From: Leptolyngbyaceae cyanobacterium SM1_4_3
GTDB lineage: Bacteria > Cyanobacteriota > Cyanobacteriia > Elainellales > Elainellaceae
DNA length: 40,498 nucleotides
Direction: 5' to 3'
Assembly: GCA_012031415.1 (NCBI GenBank)
Contig: JAAUTN010000018.1
Location: 1-40,498 of the forward strand
The stretch's first letter is position 1. Each line of letters starts with the position of its first letter. Under the pieces are notes generated by a model that ran no database searches, was not told where the DNA came from, and saw only the letters and a list, made by a program, of their open reading frames with translations. This document shows positions 19,754 through 27,667 of this stretch, one piece after another. Position numbers and translations under genes: made by a program.

Positions 19754-21193
19754 CTACTCCCCCTCTGGCCATTCGGGGATACCCGTGAGAATGCCTCGAA
19801 GCTGGCTGAGCGGATTGCCAACCTTTACTCCATAGCGGCTGATTTGAAATTCGCGCAGGGTTTTCTCAAAATCGGTCATCCGCTTTTTGAGGACACCGAT
19901 GACGCGCCGCAGTTCGCCCCGCAGTTCTAGATAGCGCAGAAAAATAATCGTGTCGGCTAGATAGCTGATGCCAATTTCGGTGGCGCGAAATTCGCCCATA
20001 ATCGTTTCAAGCTCGTTGATCAGCAGCACTGCCACCCCCATGTTTTGCAGATACTTACAGAGGGCATGGAGGTGAGGTGTGAGGTCTTCTCCCCGCACTG
20101 AGAGCCGATAGCCAGAGATACTGTCGATCATTACAATTCGCGCCTGCTGTTGCTCAACCTCTTGCCGTACCAAATTAGCAAATTCATCTGGGGTGTAGTG
20201 GAGCGGCTCGATTTGCACGATCGCCAGCGTGCCGCGCTCCTGCATGGCGTGGACTGGAATGTTAATGCCTTCGGCGCGATGCATCAATGTTTCCTTGGCT
20301 TCCTCAAAGGTGTAAATCACCGATCGCTCACCCCGTCCGGCTGCCTCTTTCATAAACTGAAGTCCCAGGGTGCTTTTCCCTACACCGCTTGGACCGCTGA
20401 CAATCGTAATCGTGCTGCGCTCGATGCCGCCGTGCAGCAGTTCGTCAATTTCTGGAATTCCAGAGGAGATAGATTCTGTGGTGAAAGCTCGTTCAAAAGT
20501 TTCTGGCAGCAAGCGCGGAAAAAGCTGGATGCCGCTGTTGGTGAGGCGCAGGCTATGGTAGCCATCTCGAAAGCCACTGCCTCGAAACTTGGAGACTCTA
20601 AGGGTGCGATCGCCCTCATTGAAATTCAAATTCAGCACCCCATCGCTCATGAACTGCAAATCATCGTCAGGAGCTTCGAGGCTATGTTCTGAAGTGAACA
20701 AAACCGTGATGTCTTGCTCGACTAGAAACCGTAGAAACGACAGCACCTGCTTGCGAAACTGGAAAGGATCGGTGGCAAGATAGCGAAACTGTGTCATTGA
20801 ATCAATAAAAATTCGCTGTGGCTTTAGGGTTTCGACCTGCTCCACAATTCGCTGAGTCGTCGGTTCGCGCTCGACTTCAGCGGGTGAGAAAATATCGTAG
20901 GTCTGTACCTGAGCAAAAAATTCAGAGGTAGGGCTAAGGTCAAGAAAAGTAACGCCCTGCGCGTCAAATCCTAGCCCTTCAGCCGTTCTTCGCAGTTGGG
21001 CAACCGTTTCTGCCAGCGTAATAAATAGAACGGGTTCACTGTTTGCGGCTCCCGTCGTTAAAAAATGCATCCCCAGGGTGGTTTTGCCTGTTCCTGGCCC
21101 CCCTCGAACTAGATAAGCCCGACCAGGAACGTAGCCGCCATAAAGAACTTCGTTGAGACCCGAAATTCCCGTCGATAACCGATCTCTAGACAT
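19754..21193 (-). CDS. KaiC-like double RecA ATPase
   Basis: 479 aa with two KaiC domains: Walker A GGPGTGKT at 31-38 and GPSGVGKS at 267-274, and Walker B-type segments RIFIDSM and RIVMIDSISG. In the second domain the catalytic glutamate pair is kept (TFEEAKETL, E297-E298). In the first it reads LAET, so one glutamate is lost. At the KaiC autophosphorylation site the sequence is ATEIGISYLADTII: S431 of KaiC corresponds to S410 here, T426 to T405, but T432 is replaced by Y411. It is therefore a KaiC homologue rather than the clock KaiC, and no kaiA or kaiB is nearby. Its partner is the adjacent histidine kinase. Confidence 0.9.
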   Translation of the reverse strand: MSRDRLSTGISGLNEVLYGGYVPGRAYLVRGGPGTGKTTLGMHFLTTGAANSEPVLFITLAETVAQLRRTAEGLGFDAQGVTFLDLSPTSEFFAQVQTYDIFSPAEVEREPTTQRIVEQVETLKPQRIFIDSMTQFRYLATDPFQFRKQVLSFLRFLVEQDITVLFTSEHSLEAPDDDLQFMSDGVLNLNFNEGDRTLRVSKFRGSGFRDGYHSLRLTNSGIQLFPRLLPETFERAFTTESISSGIPEIDELLHGGIERSTITIVSGPSGVGKSTLGLQFMKEAAGRGERSVIYTFEEAKETLMHRAEGINIPVHAMQERGTLAIVQIEPLHYTPDEFANLVRQEVEQQQARIVMIDSISGYRLSVRGEDLTPHLHALCKYLQNMGVAVLLINELETIMGEFRATEIGISYLADTIIFLRYLELRGELRRVIGVLKKRMTDFEKTLREFQISRYGVKVGNPLSQLRGILTGIPEWPEGE

Positions 21194-21584
21194 TAGGAAC
21201 CCGTCTTCCCGCCTCCATTGATACTACAGAATTGTGATGTGACGTGTTCTTTCTGCTGCGTCGGGTTTGACGATCCGTTAGGAGCCAGAAAGTTCAGGCC
21301 TTGCTCGGTTGAGACACCTTTTCTACGACATGAATGAAGGCATCCATTGTTAGGCAGAACTTAAGGCTATGTCTGTTAGGTTTGAGAATATCATTAAAGC
21401 CCATTCTCAAGATTCTATTGTCAAAAGCTGTTGTTTCCTTTGCCTTCAGCCTCTCGGTACAGATCCATGCTTGTCTTAATCTCAATGGATTAGCAATATG
21501 TTAAGGAAAGCCAAAATCGTAAAATTCTGTACCATTCCACGCTCATAGTGTATGGTATCTCCTAAAACAGGTTGCGAGGCTCAG
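21194..21584. other. Intergenic region between divergent genes
   Basis: About 390 bases separate the KaiC-like gene (minus) from a small plus-strand gene. A 63-codon minus-strand frame (21294-21485) is open but I see no recognisable family or ribosome site. The region must hold both promoters, though none stands out. Confidence 0.5.
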
Positions 21585-21878
21585 ATGTACAGCCAAGACG
21601 GTTATACCCAACTGACGTTTCACTATATTGACGGTCACAGCGAATCTTTTACGGTCTACGAGCCGATTGAGGATGCAACCAGCCCCGCAGGGGTTCATCT
21701 AGAGGTACGGCACCTGCTAGAAAAAGATTGGTGGATTGTGAATTTAGAGGAACAGACGGTGTTTATCAACATTGATAATGTGATCAAGGTTGAAGTGAAG
21801 CCCGCTATTCCTAATATCAGAGGAGAGGGGGTTTTCTCTAACGCCGATCAGGTGACTACAATCAATCGGATGCGGTAA
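21585..21878 (+). CDS. Conserved cyanobacterial protein of unknown function
   Basis: 97 aa, no signal peptide or membrane segment. The pattern MYSQDGYTQLTFHYIDGHSESF, then EVRHLLEKDWWIVNLEEQTV and INIDNVIKVEVKP, suggests a small beta-rich domain that I associate with conserved hypothetical proteins in cyanobacteria. I chose the ATG at 21585 because GAGG lies seven bases upstream; an ATG at 21552 would add 11 residues. It ends 19 bases before the DUF362 gene, so an operon is likely. Confidence 0.7.
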   Translation: MYSQDGYTQLTFHYIDGHSESFTVYEPIEDATSPAGVHLEVRHLLEKDWWIVNLEEQTVFINIDNVIKVEVKPAIPNIRGEGVFSNADQVTTINRMR

Positions 21879-21897
21879 ATCGAGATGTGATTTAAGG

Positions 21898-22878
21898 ATG
21901 ACAACCATGCAGCCAAATGTAAGTCTAATTCGGGCTGAGAATTATGAGACTCAGCAGCTACGAGCCGATTTGGAGAGGCTGCTAGAGCCTTTGGGGGGAA
22001 TGGCGGCGTTTGTCAAAGCGGGCGATCGCGTCCTCCTGAAACCCAACCTGCTCACCGGGGCACGCCCTACGAAGGAATGCACCACCCGTCCAGAGGTCGT
22101 CTATTGCGTCGCGCAACTGGTTCAGGAAGCGGGCGGTAAGCCATTTTTGGGAGACAGTCCCGCTTTTGGCAGTGCCGCAGGGGTAGCCAAAGCAAATGGC
22201 TACTTGCCCTGGCTAGACAAACTGGACGTACCGATTGTAGAACTGCGGGGCAAGCGCTACGAAACGGTCAGCGCAGACTTTAACCATCTGTTGCTCTGCA
22301 AAGAAGCAATGGAAGCCGATGTGGTAATCAACTTGCCCAAAGTAAAATCCCATGTGCAGTTGACGCTCACCCTCGGCGTAAAAAATCTATTTGGCTGCGT
22401 TCCTGGCAAGATGAAGGCATGGTGGCACCTGGAAGCTGGGAAGGACAGCGATCGCTTTGGCAATATGCTAGTGGAAACGGCACGGGCGATCGCCCCCAAC
22501 CTGACGATCATGGATGGCATCATCGGTCACGAAGGCAAAGGACCCAGCGGTGGCGAGCCTCGTCAACTCGGCATTTTGGGCGCTTCGGCTGATGTATTTG
22601 CGCTCGATCGGTCAATGGTAGAAGTTCTCAACGCTGATCCGGCAACCATTCCAACTGTTGCAGCATCCCAGCGGCTAGGCGTTTGCCCCGAACTAGAAGC
22701 CATTCACTTCCCGCATCTGACTCCCCAAGCGCTACAGATCCTTGACTGGAAGTTTCCTGAACAGCTTATCCCCATTGACTTTGGCGCACCCCGTGTGCTT
22801 AAGTCTACCTTTAAGCATCTCTATATTCGGTTTATTAAGGAACCCGTTGCAGCCTACGCTGCTCAGGCTCATTCTTAG
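21898..22878 (+). CDS. DUF362 domain protein
   Basis: 326 aa. DUF362 features: VLLKPNLLTGARPTKECTTRP, GDSPAFGSAAGVAKANGY, VINLPKVKSHVQLTLTLGVKN, FGCVPGKMKAWWH and MDGIIGHEGKGPSGGEP. The family is often linked with iron-sulfur proteins, but no CxxCxxC ferredoxin motif is visible here, so the role is unknown. Start either ATG 21898 or ATG 21907; AAGG ten bases before the second makes it plausible too. Probably co-transcribed with the small gene just upstream. Confidence 0.8.
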   Translation: MTTMQPNVSLIRAENYETQQLRADLERLLEPLGGMAAFVKAGDRVLLKPNLLTGARPTKECTTRPEVVYCVAQLVQEAGGKPFLGDSPAFGSAAGVAKANGYLPWLDKLDVPIVELRGKRYETVSADFNHLLLCKEAMEADVVINLPKVKSHVQLTLTLGVKNLFGCVPGKMKAWWHLEAGKDSDRFGNMLVETARAIAPNLTIMDGIIGHEGKGPSGGEPRQLGILGASADVFALDRSMVEVLNADPATIPTVAASQRLGVCPELEAIHFPHLTPQALQILDWKFPEQLIPIDFGAPRVLKSTFKHLYIRFIKEPVAAYAAQAHS

Positions 22879-22907
22879 AGGGTATCTGAAAAGCAGCAAA
22901 TGCTCCC

Positions 22908-22981
22908 TGTAAGGGCGTAGCATTCGGCAGGTAGACTCTGGAATAGACCGAAAATTCTTGCCCGAATGCCACGCCCCTACA
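22908..22981. repeat. Dispersed palindromic repeat with GCATTCGG arms
   Basis: TGTAAGGGCGTAGCATTCGG (from 22908) pairs, with two mismatches and one bulge, with CCGAATGCCACGCCCCTACA (ending 22981) around a loop of about 30 bases. Elements of this sort are common between cyanobacterial genes. It lies between the DUF362 gene and the convergent coiled-coil gene and might also terminate transcripts. Confidence 0.7.
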
Positions 22982-23025
22982 AACTCGTGGATGACAGAGG
23001 GGAAACTTGGCTTCTTAGCCCAAAG

Positions 23026-23526
23026 CTATAGCTCTGTCGAGGATAGAAGTCTGGGAATCGGTAGAAGGTATCGGGTTTCTCCTAGCTGCTCCTGCAACGT
23101 GTCTACCTGCTGTGCGATCGCATTGTATCGATTGACTAGCTCAGAATAATCTGCGTACAGCGCATCGTACTTTGCTACAGCAGCATTGTGGTCAGTTGCT
23201 ATTTGATTGTGTTGCTCAACGGCTTCGGCATACTCCTCTTGCAAGTAAGCCGGAAGTCCACCAGGGTGATCTTGATCAAACGTCGCAATTTTTGACTGCA
23301 AGGTTTGAACTTTAAAGCTAGATGAGCTTAGCTCCAGCGTCATTTCCTTCAACCAGGACTCCATCTCTTGCATTGCAGAACGCTTTGCGCCAAGCTCTAC
23401 CTCAAGATTGCTGAGCTTAACCCGATCATCCCGCTTGTCGAAGTTTTGGACGCTGACAAAAACCAGATTCACGCCTAGAAGAAATGCGATCGCGGTCACC
23501 AGTCCCAGTAGCCGAATTCTAAACAT
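23026..23526 (-). CDS. Single-pass membrane protein with coiled coil, unknown function
   Basis: 166 aa. One N-terminal membrane segment (LLGLVTAIAFLLGVNLVFVSV) is followed by heptad-rich helices (LEVELGAKRSAMQEMESWL; YDALYADYSELVNRYNAIA; DTLQEQLG), so it is probably anchored in a membrane with a long coiled-coil stalk outside or in the periplasm. I start at the ATG at 23526 because GGAG lies seven bases upstream; a TTG at 23547 is possible. No family recognised. It follows uppP by 45 bases on the same strand, so a shared transcript and envelope role are plausible. Confidence 0.65.
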   Translation of the reverse strand: MFRIRLLGLVTAIAFLLGVNLVFVSVQNFDKRDDRVKLSNLEVELGAKRSAMQEMESWLKEMTLELSSSSFKVQTLQSKIATFDQDHPGGLPAYLQEEYAEAVEQHNQIATDHNAAVAKYDALYADYSELVNRYNAIAQQVDTLQEQLGETRYLLPIPRLLSSTEL

Positions 23527-23571
23527 CCCTGACTCCAGATTTTTCAACCCGTTATTTTAGAGCAATCGTTT

Positions 23572-24561
23572 CTAAGTGCCAGCAAGCCGTCCGTTGGCGA
23601 TCGCCAACAGCAGAGACAAGCCAAACGCCAACCGATACCAGACAAAAATCCAGGTGCTTTGACGCTGCAAGAAACGAATCAACCAGGCGATCGATAGGTA
23701 AGAAAAAATGAAGGTTGAGATAATTCCTACAATTAGGGCAGGCAAAACGTCCAGGTGATTTCTGACTTCAGTGGACTGGTAGAGGGTGGCGATCGCCAAC
23801 GTCGGCAAACCCAACAAAAAAGAAAACCGGGCTGCTGCGGGTCGCTCCAATCCTAAAAACAGAGCCATTGTCATGGTTGAACCAGAGCGAGAAGTCCCCG
23901 GAATGATGGCAAGCATCTGTCCCAACCCAACCAAAATGCCGTCTTTAATTTCGAGCAGGTTAAACCCCCGCTTGCGGCTACCAATTTTTTCGGCTAGCCC
24001 CATCAAAAGCGACATCATGATAGACATGAAGGCGATGACTAGCGCTCCTTCCAGAACCGATTGAGTTACCCCCGGCAGAGCCTTCTTGTAAAACAGTCCC
24101 CCGACCAAAGCGGGTACAGTCCCAATCGCAATGCCAACAAAAACTTTCCACTCATCCTGTTCCCAGTTCTTCTTACGAAAAGCCATCCAGCTTCCCGCGA
24201 TAGTTTGCTGAATGTCTGACCAGAAGTAGATCAGCACTGCAATGACGCTGCCAAACTGAATTGCATCCACAAAATACTTTTCGCCTAAAACATCCCAGCC
24301 AAATACTCTGGTGAACACGAGCAAATGCGCTGTGCTGCTAATTGGCAAAAACTCAGTTATTCCCTGGACAAACCCTAAAACGACGGCTTGCAGCAGATTA
24401 ACTTCTCCACCAGCAGCAGCCTCAGTTTGAGCAATCAATGGGGACATGAAGGACGGTAGCATCAGATAGTGGGGTAGGGCGAATGGCCATATCTCTATTG
24501 CCGTAGTCCAACTTGTATTGCTCATGAGAGCCAGACCCGCGTTGATTCCGGTCAAACCCAT
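23572..24561 (-). CDS. uppP: Undecaprenyl-diphosphatase UppP (BacA)
   Basis: Membrane phosphatase that recycles undecaprenyl pyrophosphate to the lipid carrier used for peptidoglycan and surface polysaccharides; overproduction gives bacitracin resistance. Family motifs are intact: LGFVQGITEFLPISSTAHL with the catalytic glutamates, and PGTSRSGSTM near residue 220. About eight hydrophobic helices follow. The ATG at 24561 has AGAGGAG five bases upstream; a GTG two codons earlier is the alternative. The roughly 50 residues before the catalytic domain, with a hydrophobic stretch and LIAQTEAAAGG, form a longer N-terminal extension than in E. coli and may be a signal-like segment. 329 aa. Confidence 0.93.
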   Translation of the reverse strand: MGLTGINAGLALMSNTSWTTAIEIWPFALPHYLMLPSFMSPLIAQTEAAAGGEVNLLQAVVLGFVQGITEFLPISSTAHLLVFTRVFGWDVLGEKYFVDAIQFGSVIAVLIYFWSDIQQTIAGSWMAFRKKNWEQDEWKVFVGIAIGTVPALVGGLFYKKALPGVTQSVLEGALVIAFMSIMMSLLMGLAEKIGSRKRGFNLLEIKDGILVGLGQMLAIIPGTSRSGSTMTMALFLGLERPAAARFSFLLGLPTLAIATLYQSTEVRNHLDVLPALIVGIISTFIFSYLSIAWLIRFLQRQSTWIFVWYRLAFGLSLLLAIANGRLAGT

Positions 24562-24861
24562 GCTCACTCCTCTATAAAGATCCGTAATTCAACAAAATTG
24601 CTGCCCTAATTTAAGCTCGAATTGCTGGACGTGTCTGCCCTAAAGCCGCATCTACACCAAATCTTCTAACCTTTGCTCTATTTGGCGATCGCTTGAAACG
24701 CGCTAGATTCCTCAGCAAATCTTACGCACCGATCTGCGCCTATCCCGGAATTTTTGAAGAATTTTAAGGTGACAGAAAAACTAAGCTATTGTTGTAGATA
24801 TGCCCCCCAGGGGGATGAATTTATGATATGTTAAAAAAGGTAAATTAATATTCATAATACT
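24562..24861. other. Intergenic region, AT-rich, between divergent uppP and DUF3120 gene
   Basis: About 300 bases with no coding potential. It ends in an AT-rich tract (24815-24860) directly before the DUF3120 gene. A GC clamp CCCCCCAGGGGGG lies at about 24804-24814. Promoters for both flanking genes are expected here but no consensus box is certain. Confidence 0.5.
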
Positions 24862-25608
24862 TTGTCTTCCTTTACTCCGTCATCACCCGCTCTCTACCAG
24901 GCTCGTCTAAAAGAAACCTCTTTAGCTGAAGCTCCTTCAAGCTGGGTTGGCGATCGCATTTCACCCAGCCGCATCCCCCAATCCTGGCTGTTTTTCACTG
25001 CCTCAATCTTTCTAGTGTCAGTGCCCGTCTTCTTCCAGGCTCCCCTGGTCAGGTGGTCGCCCTGGCTCAGCCTGTTGATCACTTTGGGCTGGCTGGGGTT
25101 AAGCCAATGGCTTAAATCCCGTCCCTCTGGCTATCTCTGGGGCGATTTGCTGTTTGGGTTTACCTGGACGTGGCTAGCAGGCTCCATCTACTGGGGCTGG
25201 TTCAGGTGGGAACCTTTTCTGCACTTGCCGATTGAGTCTCTGGGCTTACCGTTCACCCTTTGGTGTTTAGCCAAGCAGCGTGGAAAAGTGGGTAACTGGT
25301 TTTATCTAGGTTCCTTGTTCGGCACGGTCATGACGGATCTGTACTTTTACGTGGTCAATCTGATTCCCCACTGGCGGCAGCTAATGCAAATCGAGCCAGA
25401 CCAAGCTCAGTCGATTTTACAAAGTGCGGTCGCCCAAATTCAAACACCCTGGGGAGTAGGTTGGGCTATATTCTTGGTTAGCATTCTATTAATCGTTGGT
25501 TGTTTACCCATGCGCTCTCGACAGCTACACTGGAGGACGTTTGGTGGAGCCGTACTAAGTACGTTACTGGTCGATGGTTTATTTTGGCTGGCTGCTTCCT
25601 CGGTCTGA
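24862..25608 (+). CDS. DUF3120 integral membrane protein
   Basis: 248 aa with five or six hydrophobic helices (LFFTASIFLVSVPVFFQAPL; LSLLITLGWLGLSQWL; LWGDLLFGFTWTWLAGSIYW; WFYLGSLFGTVMTDLYFY; WAIFLVSILLIVGC; LVDGLFWLAA). Sequence and length fit the DUF3120 family, which as far as I know is restricted to cyanobacteria and plastids and has no known function. The only in-frame start near the family start is a TTG at 24862, without a clear ribosome site; the first 35 residues are variable, so the true start could be internal. Confidence 0.8.
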   Translation: MSSFTPSSPALYQARLKETSLAEAPSSWVGDRISPSRIPQSWLFFTASIFLVSVPVFFQAPLVRWSPWLSLLITLGWLGLSQWLKSRPSGYLWGDLLFGFTWTWLAGSIYWGWFRWEPFLHLPIESLGLPFTLWCLAKQRGKVGNWFYLGSLFGTVMTDLYFYVVNLIPHWRQLMQIEPDQAQSILQSAVAQIQTPWGVGWAIFLVSILLIVGCLPMRSRQLHWRTFGGAVLSTLLVDGLFWLAASSV

Positions 25609-25768
25609 GTCAGGGTATGATTTGAGGTATCCTGAGTCGGTGTGCAAAGTGATTTGCTGAAGATGCAGGTATTTGACACGATTGCGCTAGTATAGAGTCT
25701 CCTGCTAAGGAGCGTTTGCGCTATGGCATCGTGCTGAAAGCTGGATCTACAGAGAATTATTCGAGGTT

Positions 25769-25800
25769 AAGGTTTCCAATATCTAGATTTTGGAAACCTT
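25769..25800. promoter_or_regulatory. Perfect 11-bp hairpin upstream of the FHA-cyclase gene
   Basis: AAGGTTTCCAA (25769-25779) and TTGGAAACCTT (25790-25800) are exact reverse complements around ten bases. It lies 60 bases before the cyclase start and 160 after the DUF3120 stop. No T-run follows, so it may be an operator or an RNA structure rather than a terminator. Confidence 0.5.
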
Positions 25801-25861
25801 TATGAGTTATGGATAGATGCTTCAGGATGCATCATAGGGAAAGATCAGCGGTTCTTAGCCT

Positions 25862-26851
25862 GTGGTGACTTCACAACCCGTTCCCCATCTGATACTTCGT
25901 AACGAGTCAGGCAATCGTTATCTCTCTTTGGCAGGCAGCAACTGCTGGACTGTTGGAAGAGGCGACGACAACAACTTTGTCTTGCCTGACCGCTGGATTT
26001 CTCGTAACCATGCCATGCTTCAACGGATGGAGACGGGAGAGTTTTACCTGATTGATTTAGGCAGCCGTAACGGTTCGTTTGTCAACGGACGGCGAGTGAG
26101 TGTGCCCGTGACGCTACAGAATGGCGATCGCCTTACCTTTGGTCAAACCGAACTGGAATTCTACTGCCCACCCATTGAACACATGGCCGACTCTTCGGTG
26201 GGCATTGATTCCCAAGAATTCACGGCGACAGCAACGCTGCACGTGCGGCGGCTGATTTCGGTATTGGTGGTTGACATCCGAGACTTTACGGTGATGACCC
26301 GCCAGATTGACGAAAAGGTGCTATCTGAGGTGATCGGCACCTGGTTTCGTTGTGCTGGAGACATCATCCGCGAATATGGAAGTTGGGTTGATAAGTACAT
26401 CGGCGACGCTATTATGGCGGTTTGGATTCATGGCGCTCAAGGTGTGAGCCATGACGAGATGGTCCGAATTGCCCACGCGCTCAGTGCTTTGCACAAAATG
26501 ACCAGTCAGCTACACGAGCGCTATCCCTTGCCATTCCCACTGCGGGTTGGGGCAGGGCTGAATACGGGCTACGCGATGGTTGGAAATACGGGAACGGGCG
26601 ATCGCCCCGACTACACCGCTCTGGGAGATACGGTTAACGCTGCCTTTCGCTTGGAGTCTTCAACGAAGCAAATTGGCATGGATGTTGCCTTAGGCGAAAC
26701 CACCTACAAATATTTAGAAGCCTCTGGCGCAAAACCGAAGCTGTTTCGTCAATACACAGTTAGCATGAAGGGCTACGACTCGCCAACACTGACCTACGCT
26801 GGCTCTTTTGCCGACTTGAATACTTTTTTGCAGACAGCAGGGAAGGTTTAG
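25862..26851 (+). CDS. FHA domain-class III adenylate cyclase
   Basis: Makes cAMP from ATP. Residues 28-100 form an FHA phosphothreonine-binding domain (TVGRGDDNNFVLPDRWISRNH, with GSRNGSFVNGRRV). Residues 130-300 form the cyclase: metal aspartates D138 (VVDIRDFT) and D182 (KYIGDAIMAVW), purine-specifying K178 and T252, and transition-state N259 and R263 (DTVNAAFRLES). The Lys/Thr pair matches CyaB1-type cyanobacterial adenylate cyclases and argues for ATP over GTP. No membrane segment. The start is GTG at 25862 or the next GTG at 25865. The FHA domain implies control by Ser/Thr kinases, two of which are in this window. 329 aa. Confidence 0.92.
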   Translation: MVTSQPVPHLILRNESGNRYLSLAGSNCWTVGRGDDNNFVLPDRWISRNHAMLQRMETGEFYLIDLGSRNGSFVNGRRVSVPVTLQNGDRLTFGQTELEFYCPPIEHMADSSVGIDSQEFTATATLHVRRLISVLVVDIRDFTVMTRQIDEKVLSEVIGTWFRCAGDIIREYGSWVDKYIGDAIMAVWIHGAQGVSHDEMVRIAHALSALHKMTSQLHERYPLPFPLRVGAGLNTGYAMVGNTGTGDRPDYTALGDTVNAAFRLESSTKQIGMDVALGETTYKYLEASGAKPKLFRQYTVSMKGYDSPTLTYAGSFADLNTFLQTAGKV

Positions 26852-26918
26852 GGAAGGGATGAGGGATGAAGAAAATACTTTCTTGCCTAGCCCCTAGCCC
26901 CTAACCCCTAACTTCTCC
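26852..26918. repeat. Heptanucleotide repeats of two types
   Basis: Directly after the cyclase stop come AGGGATG/AGGGATGA units, then at about 26889-26912 a run of CCCCTAG/CCCCTAA units. The second type recurs in inverted orientation at 33691-33731. Confidence 0.6.
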
Positions 26919-27103
26919 CATACACCCAGGATCAACTGCTGCAAGCGGGGATCGTTTGAAAAATTTGGCAGGAAGATTCTCAAGGGTGGCGATCGATTGA
27001 CCAGTGGAAGTGGTAGTCTCTAAATAAGCGCTGTGTATAGCTTTCATTGCATAGGTTTAAGTTTGATCGATTTAGATTACTCGGAGCGGGAGGGACCTGA
27101 CTA

Positions 27104-27526
27104 ATGAGACGACTGGTAGGCGTAGTGCTGGTTTTGGGTTTGCTAGTGGGTTGCCTGGGGTGGTTAGTGCCTCAATCGGCCGTTGCAGCAAATTTGAGTA
27201 GCCTGACCTTCAATTCATCCCCAGTCTTGGCAGCGGAAATCCGAAACAGTGTAGATGACAAAATCCGCGAACTTGGCAGCAAGCTGGACTTGAACAACAC
27301 AAATGTCCGTGCTTTTACCCAATACCCCGGAATGTACCCAACACTGGCTCGGATGGTTGTTAAGAATGCACCTTTTAATGAAGTTGAAGATGTTCTGAAT
27401 ATGCCCAACCTGACCGATCGCCAGAAGGAAATTTTGCAGGCAAATCTGGATAAGTTTACCGTGACTCCACCAGCAGATGCCTTTGTCGAAGGAGGCGATC
27501 GCTTCAACAACGGTATTTATCGATAG
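27104..27526 (+). CDS. psbU: Photosystem II extrinsic 12 kDa protein PsbU
   Basis: Lumenal subunit that stabilises the oxygen-evolving manganese cluster. A cleavable lumen-targeting signal peptide ([20 protein letters not shown], ending near QSAVAA) precedes the mature protein. The mature part shows the helix-hairpin-helix-like PsbU core: KIDLNNTNV-type ([21 protein letters not shown]), [37 protein letters not shown], and the C-terminal [11 protein letters not shown]. 140 aa, full length. GGGAGGG lies 11 bases before the ATG. Confidence 0.96.
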   Translation: MRRLVGVVLVLGLLVGCLGWLVPQSAVAANLSSLTFNSSPVLAAEIRNSVDDKIRELGSKLDLNNTNVRAFTQYPGMYPTLARMVVKNAPFNEVEDVLNMPNLTDRQKEILQANLDKFTVTPPADAFVEGGDRFNNGIYR

Positions 27527-27604
27527 AACGGGTTAAAATCTGGTTAAATTTAATTCTTTCATCCCTGTTGAATTGGATTCGCTCTTTGTACAGTAGGTTT
27601 AATC

Positions 27605-27640
27605 CAAAAGCTATTTCAGGTTAACCTGCACTAGCTTTTG
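27605..27640. promoter_or_regulatory. Nested palindromes upstream of nadB
   Basis: CAAAAGCTA (27605-27613) pairs with TAGCTTTTG (27632-27640), and between them is the perfect 12-bp palindrome CAGGTTAACCTG (27617-27628). It is 28 bases before the nadB start and 80 after psbU. It could be an operator for nadB or the psbU terminator; no T-run after the second arm favours an operator. Confidence 0.45.
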
Positions 27641-27667
27641 CCACTGTTCTCAGGGAGCGATTTTTAA

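Noticed and set aside
19754-21193. Clock protein KaiC itself
   Set aside because: T432 is replaced by Tyr, a CI catalytic Glu is lost, the C-terminal tail is short, and kaiA and kaiB are absent.
21294-21485. 63-aa minus-strand ORF, possible transposase fragment
   Set aside because: No transposase motif or inverted repeats are visible and no ribosome site precedes it, so there is not enough to call a gene.
25671-25700. Promoter with TTGACA at about 25674
   Set aside because: No acceptable -10 box lies 16-18 bases downstream; the TATAGA-like sequence is only about 12 bases away.
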